Positions 55,401 through 61,829 of a DNA stretch of 64,000 nt are shown here, in pieces (the first letter of the stretch is position 1; the number at the start of each line of letters is the position of its first letter). The stretch lies in the NCBI GenBank assembly GCA_900759665.1, contig CAAEWE010000040.1:1-64000 (forward strand), in the 5' to 3' direction. Below the pieces are notes generated by a model, which was given only the letters and a program-made list of their open reading frames with translations, did not search any database and was not told the DNA's origin. The position numbers and the translations under genes were made by a program. Origin of the DNA: Lachnospiraceae bacterium. GTDB taxonomy: Bacteria; Bacillota; Clostridia; Lachnospirales; Lachnospiraceae.

Positions 55401-56156
55401 ATCAGCCTGGTTTTGACAGCAAAATGGACTTTGGCGCGGTATACGATCCGGTATATCGGTGACGGTGCGGATACCATGCCGGACAATCCGGCAAGCTATA
55501 CCGTGCAGAGCAGTACATTGCCATTGCAGGCTCCGGCAAAGGAGGGATACACCTTTGATGGCTGGTATACTTCCGATGGGGAAAAACTTGCCGGTATTGA
55601 TCCTTCTGTGTGCAGCGACCTTGTACTGACGGCGAAATGGATCAAAAAAGATGACAGCAGCAATACAGGAAAGGATCCTTCCGGAGATGTGGATGACAAC
55701 AGTGGAAAGACGAATCAGAATCAGCTGGGAACGACCGATAGTGATCAAAAGACAGATACCGGCAAAACGGATACATCTGCCGGAGCCGGCAACAAATCAG
55801 ATGTAACAGCAGGAGATGATCAGAACACAACGGATACGGATGACGATGAAATTACCGATGATGATGACGAGGAGCAGATCATAGTACCGGCAACATATAT
55901 TTGCCGTAAGCTTGTGAAAAAGAAAAGTATCACTGTTTATATGAAAGCAAGGGGGGTTAAAGGGTATCAGGTCCGCTATTCCCTTAAGAAAAATATGGCG
56001 GCATCGAAGATGAAAAATTCGATGAAAAATAAGGTTGTGATCAATAAGCTGAAGAGAAAGAAAATGTATTATATTCAGGTGAGAACCTGGAAGACCAGAA
56101 ATGACCAAAAGAAATATTCTGCATGGTCGAGGACGTACCGGATCAAAACAAAGTAG
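49455..56156 (+). CDS. Giant surface protein with about 20 InlB-type B-repeats
   Basis: A 2233-aa exported protein. Signal peptide to ~33. GLUG-like repeats (~105-270, e.g. NLGLTDCSIT, GVLVGNAENSTISNCYTTG) are followed by a bacterial Ig-like Big_2 domain (~405-490). About 20 tandem ~74-residue InlB/Listeria-Bacteroides-type repeats (~493-2060) contain motifs such as GYDFTGWYTD and LYAGW. One copy near 1600-1780 is degenerate. An Asp/Thr/Ser-rich linker (~2065-2140) leads to a basic Fn3-like end ending YYIQVRTWKTRNDQKKYSAWS. No LPXTG sorting signal is seen, so attachment may be through the basic C-terminal part. The start at 49455 or 49467 is uncertain. Repeat-level identity may help recombination and variation. 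Confidence 0.9.
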   Translation: MVKNMKKTKKAIIAAVIFCLLVTQMPVTGAKAGERDSLTTVPTGYTAIRTPEELRDVDGNLNGKYILMNDIDLSEATSAGGTLDSGNGWKPIEGFRGILNGNGYQIKGLHQFGNAGEANNYNSGLFADISGAQIKNLGLTDCSITAQEIGFYAGVLVGNAENSTISNCYTTGVMEIKSSDNRESVSAGGIAGHSKGSKIQNSFSICNITCKNEDRLLGSGSIVGGILGDTENSGTIEKCYFAGGLTVSGIQSCQPVAGYEKNCSISNTYYLKGSTVVDGKTISGGVLASQMNQKSSFAGFDFDSDWVIDEDAEYQYPQLIANRYYNLVSMKISQAPKEQTFECRDAFQATEGSLALTYDRGNTRSVPITEDMISGYKMDTVGTYTLAVSYRGFVDHYDIEVKYVSVKSITLSKTTVEDLEKTDTVKLSATVLPKNATEPDVTWKSGNNQVAEVSQDGTVTGVGKGSTVITVYSSDKKVQAQCSVNVTIRDHQIRYVLNGGENNVNNPSSYTVDDSIDLLPATKKGYDFTGWYADAGLKNKVSGIDVRKRTDYVLYAGWKETPYAVTYVDQEEQGYTHNNPDTITVGMGVLQLKDATRKGYDFTGWYTDKALTNKVSGLDCTKAENVSLYAGWTETPYTITYAGQSEQGYTHENPYIVTITMGSVPLADAKRKGYTFKGWYADESLTKPVFDIDCTKAEDITVYPKWEETTYTIKYANQDEQGYTHENPHAVTIGMGMVELKNAVRKGYDFTGWYTDEALTDKVTKVDCTEAKDVMLYAGWTETEYTVTYAEQGQQGYTHDNPYTITITKGTIVLKDAQRKGYLFKGWYSDEKCENPAPVIDCTRAEDITLYPKWEEITYKVTYANQSEQGYSHENPDKITVSMGRVALKDAMRKGYDFTGWYTDEALTQGVDKIDCTQAADVTLYAGWAEKVYTVTYADQSRQGYTHDNPYKITVTKGKIALKDAQRKGYTFKNWYKDEKLTDPVFEIDCTKAQDITLYPGWEENIYSITYAGQSGQGYTHSNPETIKVSTGKLVLTDAQRKGYDFTGWYLDKALTEKVSYIDCSKAENVTLYAGWTEKLYKVTYAGQSVQNYTHDNPYTVTVSMGAIVLKDAVRKGYTFAGWFKDEGFVDPVTEIDCTRAEDITVYPKWKETPYTVTYADQKEQGYTHDNPEIITVGMGSAALKDAVRKGYDFTGWYLDKELKYKTRNIDCTKAENVTLYAGWTETQYEVTYAGQEEQKYTHDNLTQVTVTMGKIALKDAARKGYTFKGWYADQALNHPVSEIDCTQAQDITFYPRWEETTYTVTYMNRKEQGYDHDNPETVTISMGKIALKDAKRAGYVFAGWYTDARFTNSIRELDCSKAENITLYAAWTPIKYDITYVVDSGQNSADNPDSYTVADGEVTLKDAVFHDYKFLGWYADDDYKEKITSIDTSLMKDITVYAKWEEPEYRIHLEDELGGHDPIVYRESQGKVSLTDIERAGAVFDGWYLDDQYTERVTEIDCTQCKDVTVYAKWILTKYKIEYKLDKGINDADNPSEYTVKDKEITLKAAVRGGYIFDGWYLEPDFVNKVEKINTEIMTDLVLYPKWNRDETGVTYQIKSDSMTLNFKPAGCDYEMIVLPSRGKLQFAPHDSSYCRFSLLTAAQWDIIAQGDSDAIAKLDIKDYYRVSDLSGEYAAGTYYLYMVPSVLNWSSVTNKDEKINYIFYPKCTVSYSLDDKQVAFDSYYLQDDSEEMQLTLPDIKGYTVEGLYFDTDYKEKARIDKWFGKDWVVYPKVTPVTYTVSYKLNGGENAEGNISEYTIKDSTFQLLDPVRDDYDFQGWYTDAAFRNKIDSIDPSGCKNLVLYAKWSAKEYTITYDMAGGTCTSANPAKYTINDSDFKLNEPVKTGYTFDGWYDTDGNKIVEIAAAERRSYSLMAKWKVNTYNITYNMEEGSVNDAGNPPSYTVEDENIVLKAPVRKGYVFDGWYNASGNKVGTINVSECISLVLTAKWTLARYTIRYIGDGADTMPDNPASYTVQSSTLPLQAPAKEGYTFDGWYTSDGEKLAGIDPSVCSDLVLTAKWIKKDDSSNTGKDPSGDVDDNSGKTNQNQLGTTDSDQKTDTGKTDTSAGAGNKSDVTAGDDQNTTDTDDDEITDDDDEEQIIVPATYICRKLVKKKSITVYMKARGVKGYQVRYSLKKNMAASKMKNSMKNKVVINKLKRKKMYYIQVRTWKTRNDQKKYSAWSRTYRIKTK

Positions 56157-56203
56157 ATCAAAGCAGATCAACAGGCCAAATGTATTCGGGCGTTTGTAAA
56201 AGA

Positions 56204-56240
56204 AAGGGTATCTGCCGTTTATGCGGCGGGTACCCTTTTT
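56204..56240 (+). terminator. Terminator after the giant surface protein
   Basis: AAGGGTA (56204-56210) with TGCCG pairs with CGGC and TACCCTT (to 56237) and runs into TTTTT. Confidence 0.85.
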
Positions 56241-56357
56241 CGACGGTATGGGAAAATGCTTGTAACGCAGAGGGGATCCATGGCAAAAGGCCTGTTTTGA
56301 TATTTTTTGGGATTTTGGGAAAACCATTGACAGAAGGAATTATTATGTTAAAATAAC

Positions 56358-56370
56358 AGTAACAATTACT
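56358..56370. promoter_or_regulatory. PerR-type operator at the perR promoter
   Basis: AGTAACAATTACT is a perfect inverted repeat just downstream of TTGACA (56327-56332) and TAAAAT (56349-56354). The same half-site occurs in the rubrerythrin promoter, so perR is likely autoregulated. Confidence 0.7.
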
Positions 56371-56395
56371 ATTATTTTAATGAAAGGAGAATGAG

Positions 56396-56779
56396 ATGGC
56401 TGCAATACGTTATAGTAAACAGCGGGAGGCGATACGGACGTATCTGCTCTCGACAAAATCTCATCCTACAGCGGAGGCTGTGTATAATAATATCAAAAAT
56501 GAGCATCCTCGTATTAGTCTGGGAACCGTTTACCGCAATCTGAATCTGCTGGTGGAGCAGGGCGAGGCGTTGCGTCTGGACTGTGGTGACGGGGTCGATC
56601 ATTTTGATGGTGATACAAGACCCCACTATCATTTCGCATGTCGTGGGTGCGGCTGTGTGATGGATCTGGAGATGGATCCTATAGATCATATTGATCAGAT
56701 CGCAGGGGCTGGCTTTGATGGAGAGATCCAGGGACATAGGGTGTTGTTTTATGGGCTATGTCCGGATTGCAGGAAGTAA
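56396..56779 (+). CDS. perR: PerR-type Fur-family peroxide-responsive repressor
   Basis: A 127-aa regulator. The winged helix (residues 1-~75) contains HPTAEAVYNNIKNEHPRIS and GTVYRNLNLL. The metal-site residues His37, Asp71, His77, His79 and Asp90 have the same spacing as the regulatory site of Bacillus PerR (His37, Asp85, His91, His93, Asp104). The two structural zinc pairs are CRGC (82/85) and CPDC (122/125). His37 is the residue oxidised by peroxide in PerR proteins and is absent from true Fur. AAAGGAG precedes the ATG. Its target boxes lie here and before rubrerythrin, which makes an oxidative-stress regulon. Confidence 0.9.
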   Translation: MAAIRYSKQREAIRTYLLSTKSHPTAEAVYNNIKNEHPRISLGTVYRNLNLLVEQGEALRLDCGDGVDHFDGDTRPHYHFACRGCGCVMDLEMDPIDHIDQIAGAGFDGEIQGHRVLFYGLCPDCRK

Positions 56780-56824
56780 ATTGAATGAGTTTGATCAAAA
56801 AGATGATTTTTTTGAAAAAATGTG

Positions 56825-56881
56825 TTGACAATAAGAGAAAGATTTGTTATATTCTTATCAGAAACAGTAATCATTACTGTT
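56825..56881 (+). promoter_or_regulatory. Rubrerythrin promoter with perfect PerR box
   Basis: TTGACA (56825-56830) and TATATT (56848-56853) have a 17-bp spacer. AACAGTAATCATTACTGTT (56863-56881), an 8-3-8 perfect palindrome, overlaps the expected transcription start, a classic repressor position, and shares the AGTAA/TTACT core with the perR operator. Confidence 0.85.
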
Positions 56882-56938
56882 AAGGAGACAAGGCAAACAA
56901 ATGTTATAAAATTTATAAAAGAAAAGGAGATTACGATT

Positions 56939-57481
56939 ATGGCAAAGTATGTATGTTCTGTATGTGGTTATGTTCATGAAGGAGATCAGCCACCGGAGAA
57001 GTGTCCACAGTGTGGAGTTGGTGCAGAGAAGTTCATCCGGCAGGGAGATGACAAGACATGGGCTGCTGAGCACGTGGTAGGTGTTGCACAGGGTGCACCG
57101 GAGGACATTATGGCAGATCTTCGTGCAAACTTCAACGGAGAGTGTTCTGAGGTTGGTATGTATCTGGCTATGGCTCGTGTGGCTCATCGTGAGGGATATC
57201 CTGAGATCGGACTTTACTGGGAGAAGGCAGCATATGAGGAGGCTGAGCATGCAGCGAAGTTTGCAGAGCTTCTTGGCGAGGTTGTTACAGACAGCACGAA
57301 GAAGAACCTGGAAATGCGTGTAGAGGCTGAGCATGGTGCGACAGCAGGTAAGTTTGATCTTGCAAAGAGAGCAAAGGCACTGGATCTGGATGCGATCCAT
57401 GACACAGTTCACGAGATGGCACGTGATGAGGCTAGACATGGTAAGGCATTCGAGGGTCTTCTGAAGAGATATTTCGGTTAA
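56939..57481 (+). CDS. Reverse-type rubrerythrin
   Basis: A 180-aa peroxidase of anaerobes that reduces hydrogen peroxide through an Fe-Fe site. The rubredoxin part comes first (Cys6, Cys9, Cys22, Cys25: CSVCGYVHEG and CPQCG). The four-helix diiron domain follows, with GECSEVGMYLAMARVAHREG, EEAEHAAKF and the last EARHGKAFEGL. This order is the reverse of classical rubrerythrin and matches the oxygen-induced form of Clostridium acetobutylicum. AAAAGGAG lies before the ATG at 56939. A longer in-frame ORF would start inside the promoter and operator, so I reject it. Confidence 0.95.
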   Translation: MAKYVCSVCGYVHEGDQPPEKCPQCGVGAEKFIRQGDDKTWAAEHVVGVAQGAPEDIMADLRANFNGECSEVGMYLAMARVAHREGYPEIGLYWEKAAYEEAEHAAKFAELLGEVVTDSTKKNLEMRVEAEHGATAGKFDLAKRAKALDLDAIHDTVHEMARDEARHGKAFEGLLKRYFG

Positions 57482-57532
57482 AAAATGCACAAAAAATAAA
57501 AATGGATCGGCAAAAGATTGTCTAAAATGAAA

Positions 57533-57644
57533 TTGGACAGATTAGAAATAAGGTACTATAATAAAATTATGGTGCATAAAACGAAAAACCGATTCGATTT
57601 GGACTTCTACTACACTAAAAACCTGTGTGGTGGAAGTCTTTTTT
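57533..57644 (+). other. Promoter-terminator unit before the L25 gene (leader or small RNA candidate)
   Basis: TTGGAC (57533-57538) and TACTAT (57556-57561) are 17 bp apart. From about position 57570 the transcript would reach the terminator GACTTC (57602-57607)/GGAAGTC (57632-57638), with GTGTG paired to the TACAC arm inside, followed by TTTTTT (57639-57644). This gives a transcript of only ~75 nt. The L25 start codon at 57787 lies 143 bp beyond. Either the terminator attenuates the L25 message, or it ends a short independent RNA. The stem may also end read-through from rubrerythrin. Confidence 0.55.
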
Positions 57645-57786
57645 GCTTTATTTGTGCGAAGGTAAAGTGAGGATGGAACAATTAAATTTGTTTCATCTGA
57701 TAAAGCAAAAACATTCCATGGGGATGCGGTCGGATCAAGCTTTGCTTTACGCATGTGAAGATCAGCAAAAAGAAGGAGGAATCATT

Positions 57787-58383
57787 ATGATGACATTAAA
57801 CGCTGAGAAAAGAGACATGAGTGTAAAGGCGAAAAAGTTACGGAGAGAGGGATATGTCCCAGGCAGTTTATGCGGAAAAGATCTGGAGGAGACAATACCT
57901 CTGAAGATTTCCGAGTTTGAAGCAGCCCGTTACATGAAAAAAAATATGAAGGGCAGCAGAACAGTCCTGCAGGTTGGAGACCAGAAGTACAATGCAATTA
58001 TAAAGGATGTGGATTACAATCCTTTGCTGAAAAAGATCATGTTCATTGATTTTCAGTTACTGGTTGCCGGTGAGAAAATTTCTACGACAGCACAGGTTGT
58101 ATTGCTGAACGAGGAGCTGGCAAAGGGATCCGTCGACGAGGAGATTTCTGAGATTCATTATAAGGCAGATCCGGCAGATATTGTGGAAAAGGTTTATATT
58201 GATTTCGAGAAGCTGGGAGATCAGAAATGTGTCAAGGTAAAGGATATCAAGGAATTGATGAACGACAAGATCGAACTGATCACTTCAGAGGATGCAACGA
58301 TCATAGATATTTCAGAGGGATCTCAGTATGTGGAGGAAGATGAAGCTGCTGAGGGAGAAGCTGAGGCTGTTGCTGCATCATAG
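57787..58383 (+). CDS. rplY: Ribosomal protein L25/general stress protein Ctc
   Basis: A 198-aa protein of the TL5/Ctc form of L25. It has an N-terminal 5S rRNA-binding domain (LNAEKRDMSVKAKKLRREG and the typical VPGSLCGKD) and a C-terminal beta-rich domain ending in an acidic Glu/Ala tail. It binds 5S rRNA in the large subunit and is often stress-induced. AAGGAGGAATCATT precedes the ATG at 57787, so the earlier ATG at 57625 is rejected. It follows a promoter-terminator leader, which suggests regulated expression. Confidence 0.9.
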   Translation: MMTLNAEKRDMSVKAKKLRREGYVPGSLCGKDLEETIPLKISEFEAARYMKKNMKGSRTVLQVGDQKYNAIIKDVDYNPLLKKIMFIDFQLLVAGEKISTTAQVVLLNEELAKGSVDEEISEIHYKADPADIVEKVYIDFEKLGDQKCVKVKDIKELMNDKIELITSEDATIIDISEGSQYVEEDEAAEGEAEAVAAS

Positions 58384-58419
58384 TTGCGATATGATCATGG
58401 ATAAATACAATTAAAAAAA

Positions 58420-58475
58420 GGAACTACCGCATCAATGGACAAGAAATGATCTGTTGGTACGATAGTTCTTTTTTT
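58420..58475 (+). terminator. Terminator after L25
   Basis: GAACTACCG (58421-58429) pairs with CGATAGTTC (58460-58468) except for one mismatch, around a long loop with internal pairing, then TTTTTTT. Confidence 0.8.
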
Positions 58476-58552
58476 CTTTTGTCTTATATTCTAAATGAAT
58501 ATCCTGTTGACATAACAGATCGTTTGGTATAACTTATGTTTGTTGATAAAAA

Positions 58553-58566
58553 TTATCATTAGATAA
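58553..58566. promoter_or_regulatory. Iron-regulator-like box before feoB
   Basis: TTATCATTAGATAA (58553-58566) is an inverted repeat, TTATC/GATAA around ATTA, that resembles Fur- or DtxR-type sites, 75 bp before the feoB start. TTGACA and TATAAC lie upstream (58507-58533, spacer 15) but are poorly spaced. Confidence 0.4.
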
Positions 58567-58642
58567 TGCGAACTGTGGGCGGTGGAAGGAAGAAAAAATT
58601 CATCGCCGAATGGTATCACATGAGATAAAGAGGGCATATGTT

Positions 58643-60985
58643 ATGACATTAAAGGAACTGGAGATTGGAAAGAGTGCCGTGATCCGGACGGTAGGAGGAA
58701 AAGGGGCGTTGCGCCAGCATTTTCTGGATATGGGAATGATCCCCGGGGCAGAGGTGACGGTAGTGAAGCTGGCACCGATGGGAGATCCTATGGAGCTGCA
58801 GGTTCATGGATATGAGCTGACACTCCGGCTGGCGGAGGCAGATCAGATCGAAATTGCGCCGATCGATCAGAGAACCAGGAGTCATGCAGGACAGGAGCGG
58901 CTGCAGGCGACGGAGCATCCCGGTCTTGGTGAGGAGGGAAAGTATCATTCCAAGGAGGACGAAAATCCGCTGCCGGAGGGAACGCTGCTGACATATGCGT
59001 TGGTAGGCAATCAGAACTGCGGAAAGACGACGCTTTTTAACCAGCTGACCGGTTCAAATCAGCATGTGGGCAATTTCCCGGGTGTGACGGTGGACCGGAA
59101 GGACGGCACCATTAAAGGATATGCGGAAACGGATATTACGGATCTGCCGGGCATTTATTCCATGTCTCCCTACAGCAGTGAGGAGATTGTATCCCGCAAT
59201 TTTGTGCTGGAGGAGAAACCGCGGGCATTGATCAATATAGTAGATGCAACAAATATTGAGCGAAATCTCTATCTGACCATGCAGCTTCTGGAGATGGATA
59301 TTCCTATGGTGGTTGCACTGAATATGATGGATGAGGTGACGGGCAATCAGGGAGCGGTAGATGTTAATGGAATGGAAGCGCTGCTGGGGGTGCCGGTCAT
59401 CCCAATCTCGGCAGCCAGAAATGAGGGTGTGGACGAGCTGATCCGTCATGCACTTCATATTGCAAAATATCAGGAGAAACCGCTGCGTCAGGATTTTTGT
59501 GATAAAAATGATCACAATGGTGCCGTGCACCGCTGTATTCATGCCGTTATTCATCTGATCGAGGATCATGCAGAGCATGCAAAGATTCCGGTGCGTTTTG
59601 CGGCGACAAAGGCGATCGAAGGGGATCCACTGATCTTGGAAAAGCTGGCACTGGATCAGAACGAAACAGAAATGTTAGAGCATATTGTACAGCAGATGGA
59701 AGCGGAGCGGGGGCTGGATCGCAGTGCGGCGATCGCAGATATGCGGTTTGATTTTATTGAACGTCTGTGTGAGCAGACGGTTGTGAAGCCGAAGGAGAGC
59801 CGGGAACGGATCCGCAGTGAGCGTATTGACCGTGTATTGACGGGGAAATATACAGCAATTCCATGCTTTGTTGGAATTATGTTACTTGTTTTTTACCTGA
59901 CCTTTAATGTGATCGGGGCATGGCTGCAGAATATTCTGCAGATGGGGATAGACGCTGTGTCCGGTATTGTGGACACAGGACTTACAACGCTTCAGGTCAA
60001 CGAAGCGATACACAGCCTGATCATTGATGGTATTTTTACCGGTGTGGGAAGCGTGTTGAGCTTTCTGCCGATCATTGTAACGCTGTTTTTTTTCCTGTCC
60101 CTGATGGAGGACAGCGGTTATATTGCCCGTGTGGCATTTGTGATGGATAAGCTGCTGCGTAAGATCGGTCTGTCCGGCCGCAGTATTGTGCCGATGCTGA
60201 TCGGGTTTGGCTGTACCGTGCCGGCGGTGATGGCTACCCGTACACTGACCAGCGAACGTGACCGCAAGATGACTATATTATTAACGCCGTTTATGAGCTG
60301 TACGGCGAAGCTGCCGATCTACTCCTTCTTTGTCAGTGTATTTTTCCCGGGGCACGGGGGACTTATCATGGCGGGGCTTTATCTGTTTGGGATTATGATG
60401 GGAATTCTTGTGGCGTTTTTGTACAAGGGGACGCTTTTTCAGGGAGAGCCGGTGCCGTTCGTCATGGAACTGCCAAACTACCGTCTGCCGGGAGCAAAGA
60501 ATGTGGCACAGCTCCTGTGGGAGAAGGCGAAGGACTTTTTGCAGAAGGCGTTTTCGGTCATTCTGATCGCTACGATCGTTGTGTGGTTCCTGCAAAGCTT
60601 TAATCTCCGTCTGAACATGGTGGAGGATTCGGCAGGCAGTATATTGGCGGCAGTCTCTTCTCTGCTGGTACCGTTGTTTGCGCCGCTTGGTCTTGGAGAC
60701 TGGCGGATCTGTACAGCACTTCTCAGCGGTTTTATGGCAAAGGAAAGCGTAGTATCCACGCTGGGAGTTCTGTTCGGTAGAAATATTGGTTCGGTAATGT
60801 CTCCGGTTTCTGCTGCTTCCCTGTTGGTGTTCAGTCTGCTGTATACGCCGTGCGTGGCCGCGATTGCTTCTATTAAAAGAGAGCTAGGCAGTAAATGGGC
60901 TGTGGGTGTTGTATTCTGGCAATGTGCGGTAGCATGGATCGCAGCCCTGCTGGTAAGGCTGGTGTGTATGGGTGCGGTGGGATGA
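58643..60985 (+). CDS. feoB: Ferrous iron transporter, FeoA-FeoB fusion
   Basis: A 780-aa protein. Residues 1-~72 form a FeoA-type SH3 domain (MGMIPGAEVTVVKLAPMGDP). The FeoB G domain begins at ~118: GNQNCGKTT (G1), switch NFPGVTVDRK, DLPGIY (G3) and a G4 NMMDEV. It is followed by the helical domain and ~10 membrane segments (from ~410) with the two Gate motifs. It imports Fe2+ across the membrane with GTP as regulator. GAGGG precedes the ATG at 58643. The upstream in-frame ATG at 58610 lacks a site. In many bacteria FeoA is separate. Confidence 0.93.
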   Translation: MTLKELEIGKSAVIRTVGGKGALRQHFLDMGMIPGAEVTVVKLAPMGDPMELQVHGYELTLRLAEADQIEIAPIDQRTRSHAGQERLQATEHPGLGEEGKYHSKEDENPLPEGTLLTYALVGNQNCGKTTLFNQLTGSNQHVGNFPGVTVDRKDGTIKGYAETDITDLPGIYSMSPYSSEEIVSRNFVLEEKPRALINIVDATNIERNLYLTMQLLEMDIPMVVALNMMDEVTGNQGAVDVNGMEALLGVPVIPISAARNEGVDELIRHALHIAKYQEKPLRQDFCDKNDHNGAVHRCIHAVIHLIEDHAEHAKIPVRFAATKAIEGDPLILEKLALDQNETEMLEHIVQQMEAERGLDRSAAIADMRFDFIERLCEQTVVKPKESRERIRSERIDRVLTGKYTAIPCFVGIMLLVFYLTFNVIGAWLQNILQMGIDAVSGIVDTGLTTLQVNEAIHSLIIDGIFTGVGSVLSFLPIIVTLFFFLSLMEDSGYIARVAFVMDKLLRKIGLSGRSIVPMLIGFGCTVPAVMATRTLTSERDRKMTILLTPFMSCTAKLPIYSFFVSVFFPGHGGLIMAGLYLFGIMMGILVAFLYKGTLFQGEPVPFVMELPNYRLPGAKNVAQLLWEKAKDFLQKAFSVILIATIVVWFLQSFNLRLNMVEDSAGSILAAVSSLLVPLFAPLGLGDWRICTALLSGFMAKESVVSTLGVLFGRNIGSVMSPVSAASLLVFSLLYTPCVAAIASIKRELGSKWAVGVVFWQCAVAWIAALLVRLVCMGAVG

Positions 60986-61133
60986 TATGCGCAGACACGA
61001 TCGCCGTGAAATAGAGGGCATATTGCAAAATTAACGCCTAATACTGCAAAATTAGCATCTACCATGAGAAAGGATTGGAGTTATGTGTAAATATATGCTA
61101 CAATATTCTCATCATATCAAAGGAGAGGAATGT

Positions 61134-61358
61134 ATGGACGCACATCAGAAAAAGAAGATAGCACCGATTGTTATTACCGTATTGATCGTTCTGTATTATC
61201 TGCTTTATTTCTGCCTGGTCATCAGCCTTGTACCGGTAGTGCTCAAGGTGGTGCTGGCAGTAATCCCGGCGGCGTTAGGTGGAGCGATGATATATGTCTG
61301 CATGGAAAGAATCAAAGAAATCGATGGAGGAGAAGAAGATGATCTTAGTAAATACTGA
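61134..61358 (+). CDS. Small membrane protein
   Basis: A 74-aa protein with two hydrophobic helices (about residues 10-30 and 33-55) and an acidic cytoplasmic end (DGGEEDDLSKY). No family recognised. AAAGGAGAGG precedes the ATG at 61134. TTGGAG (61075-61080) and TACAAT (61099-61104, spacer 18) may be its promoter. It overlaps the next gene by 20 bp, so it is probably translated with it. Confidence 0.6.
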   Translation: MDAHQKKKIAPIVITVLIVLYYLLYFCLVISLVPVVLKVVLAVIPAALGGAMIYVCMERIKEIDGGEEDDLSKY

Positions 61359-61650
61359 TTACATTACCGGAAAGGAACTGGAGATGCTGGGGCTGGTGAA
61401 GGGAAGCACAATTCAGTCCAAGAATGTTGGAAGAGATATTACACAGAGCCTGAAGACTCTGGTGGGCGGCGAGTTGAAGGCGTACAATGAAATGATGACG
61501 GAGGCGCGGGCACTTGCCACCAAGAGAATGGTGATGGAGGCGGAGAGCATGGGTGCAGATGCCGTTGTGAATGTGCGCTATGCGTCCTCGGCAGTGATGC
61601 AGGGAGCCGCTGAGGTGATCGCGTATGGCACGGCAGTAAAGTTTAAGTAG
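61339..61650 (+). CDS. YbjQ/UPF0145-family putative heavy-metal-binding protein
   Basis: A 103-aa soluble protein that matches the YbjQ (DUF74) family: LVNTDYITGKELEMLGLVKG, the central GGELKAYNEMMTEARALATK and MGADAVVNVRY. A heavy-metal role has been suggested for the family but is not established. GGAGGAG precedes the ATG at 61339. The gene overlaps the small membrane-protein gene. It ends shortly before the left copy of the direct repeat that flanks the SatD module. Confidence 0.85.
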   Translation: MILVNTDYITGKELEMLGLVKGSTIQSKNVGRDITQSLKTLVGGELKAYNEMMTEARALATKRMVMEAESMGADAVVNVRYASSAVMQGAAEVIAYGTAVKFK

Positions 61651-61655
61651 ACAAG

Positions 61656-61706
61656 GGGAAATTATGTGCCAGATAAAAATGATCCGATTTTATATGGGAA
61701 GAATAA
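61656..61706 (+). repeat. Left 51-bp direct repeat flanking the SatD module
   Basis: The 51 bp from GGGAAATTATG match 63332-63382 with two mismatches. The right copy is the ribosome site and first codons of the ClC gene. The left copy opens the same frame with ATG at 61664 (MCQIKMIRFYMGRI), then diverges into Lys/Gln-rich sequence and stops at 61819. Confidence 0.85.
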
Positions 61707-61819
61707 AGCAACAAAAAAGAGCTGCCTTTTTAGAAAGCAACGTATATACGTTGCAAAAAGGAAAAGCAACAAAAAAGAGTTGCACAATTTTGGATCATAA
61801 GATAAAGTATATGGTATGA
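61664..61819 (+). pseudogene. Duplicated 5' end of the ClC gene
   Basis: 51 codons, the first 14 nearly the same as the start of the ClC gene at 63340, then unrelated codons read through a repeat-rich segment. It has no membrane segment and probably no function. It marks the break where the SatD module was inserted. Confidence 0.6.
61706..61783 (+). repeat. Palindrome flanked by 20-bp direct repeats
   Basis: AAGCAACAAAAAAGAG(C/T)TGC occurs at 61706-61725 and 61764-61783. Between them is the perfect palindrome GCAACGTATATACGTTGC (61737-61754), flanked by CCTTTTT and AAAAAGG that can extend the stem. It borders the left end of the SatD module. Confidence 0.75.
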
Positions 61820-61829
61820 GGTGAATTAC

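Noticed and set aside
50451..55830. Minus-strand open frames inside the giant surface gene
   Set aside because: They recur with the repeat period, lack ribosome sites and are shadows of the repeat codons.
56822..56938. Extended start for rubrerythrin
   Set aside because: It would put the start within the promoter and PerR box; the ATG at 56939 gives the family start and has AAAAGGAG.
57625..57786. N-terminal extension of the L25 protein
   Set aside because: The segment follows the terminator, has no ribosome site, and L25 proteins begin at the position matching 57787, which has AAGGAGG.
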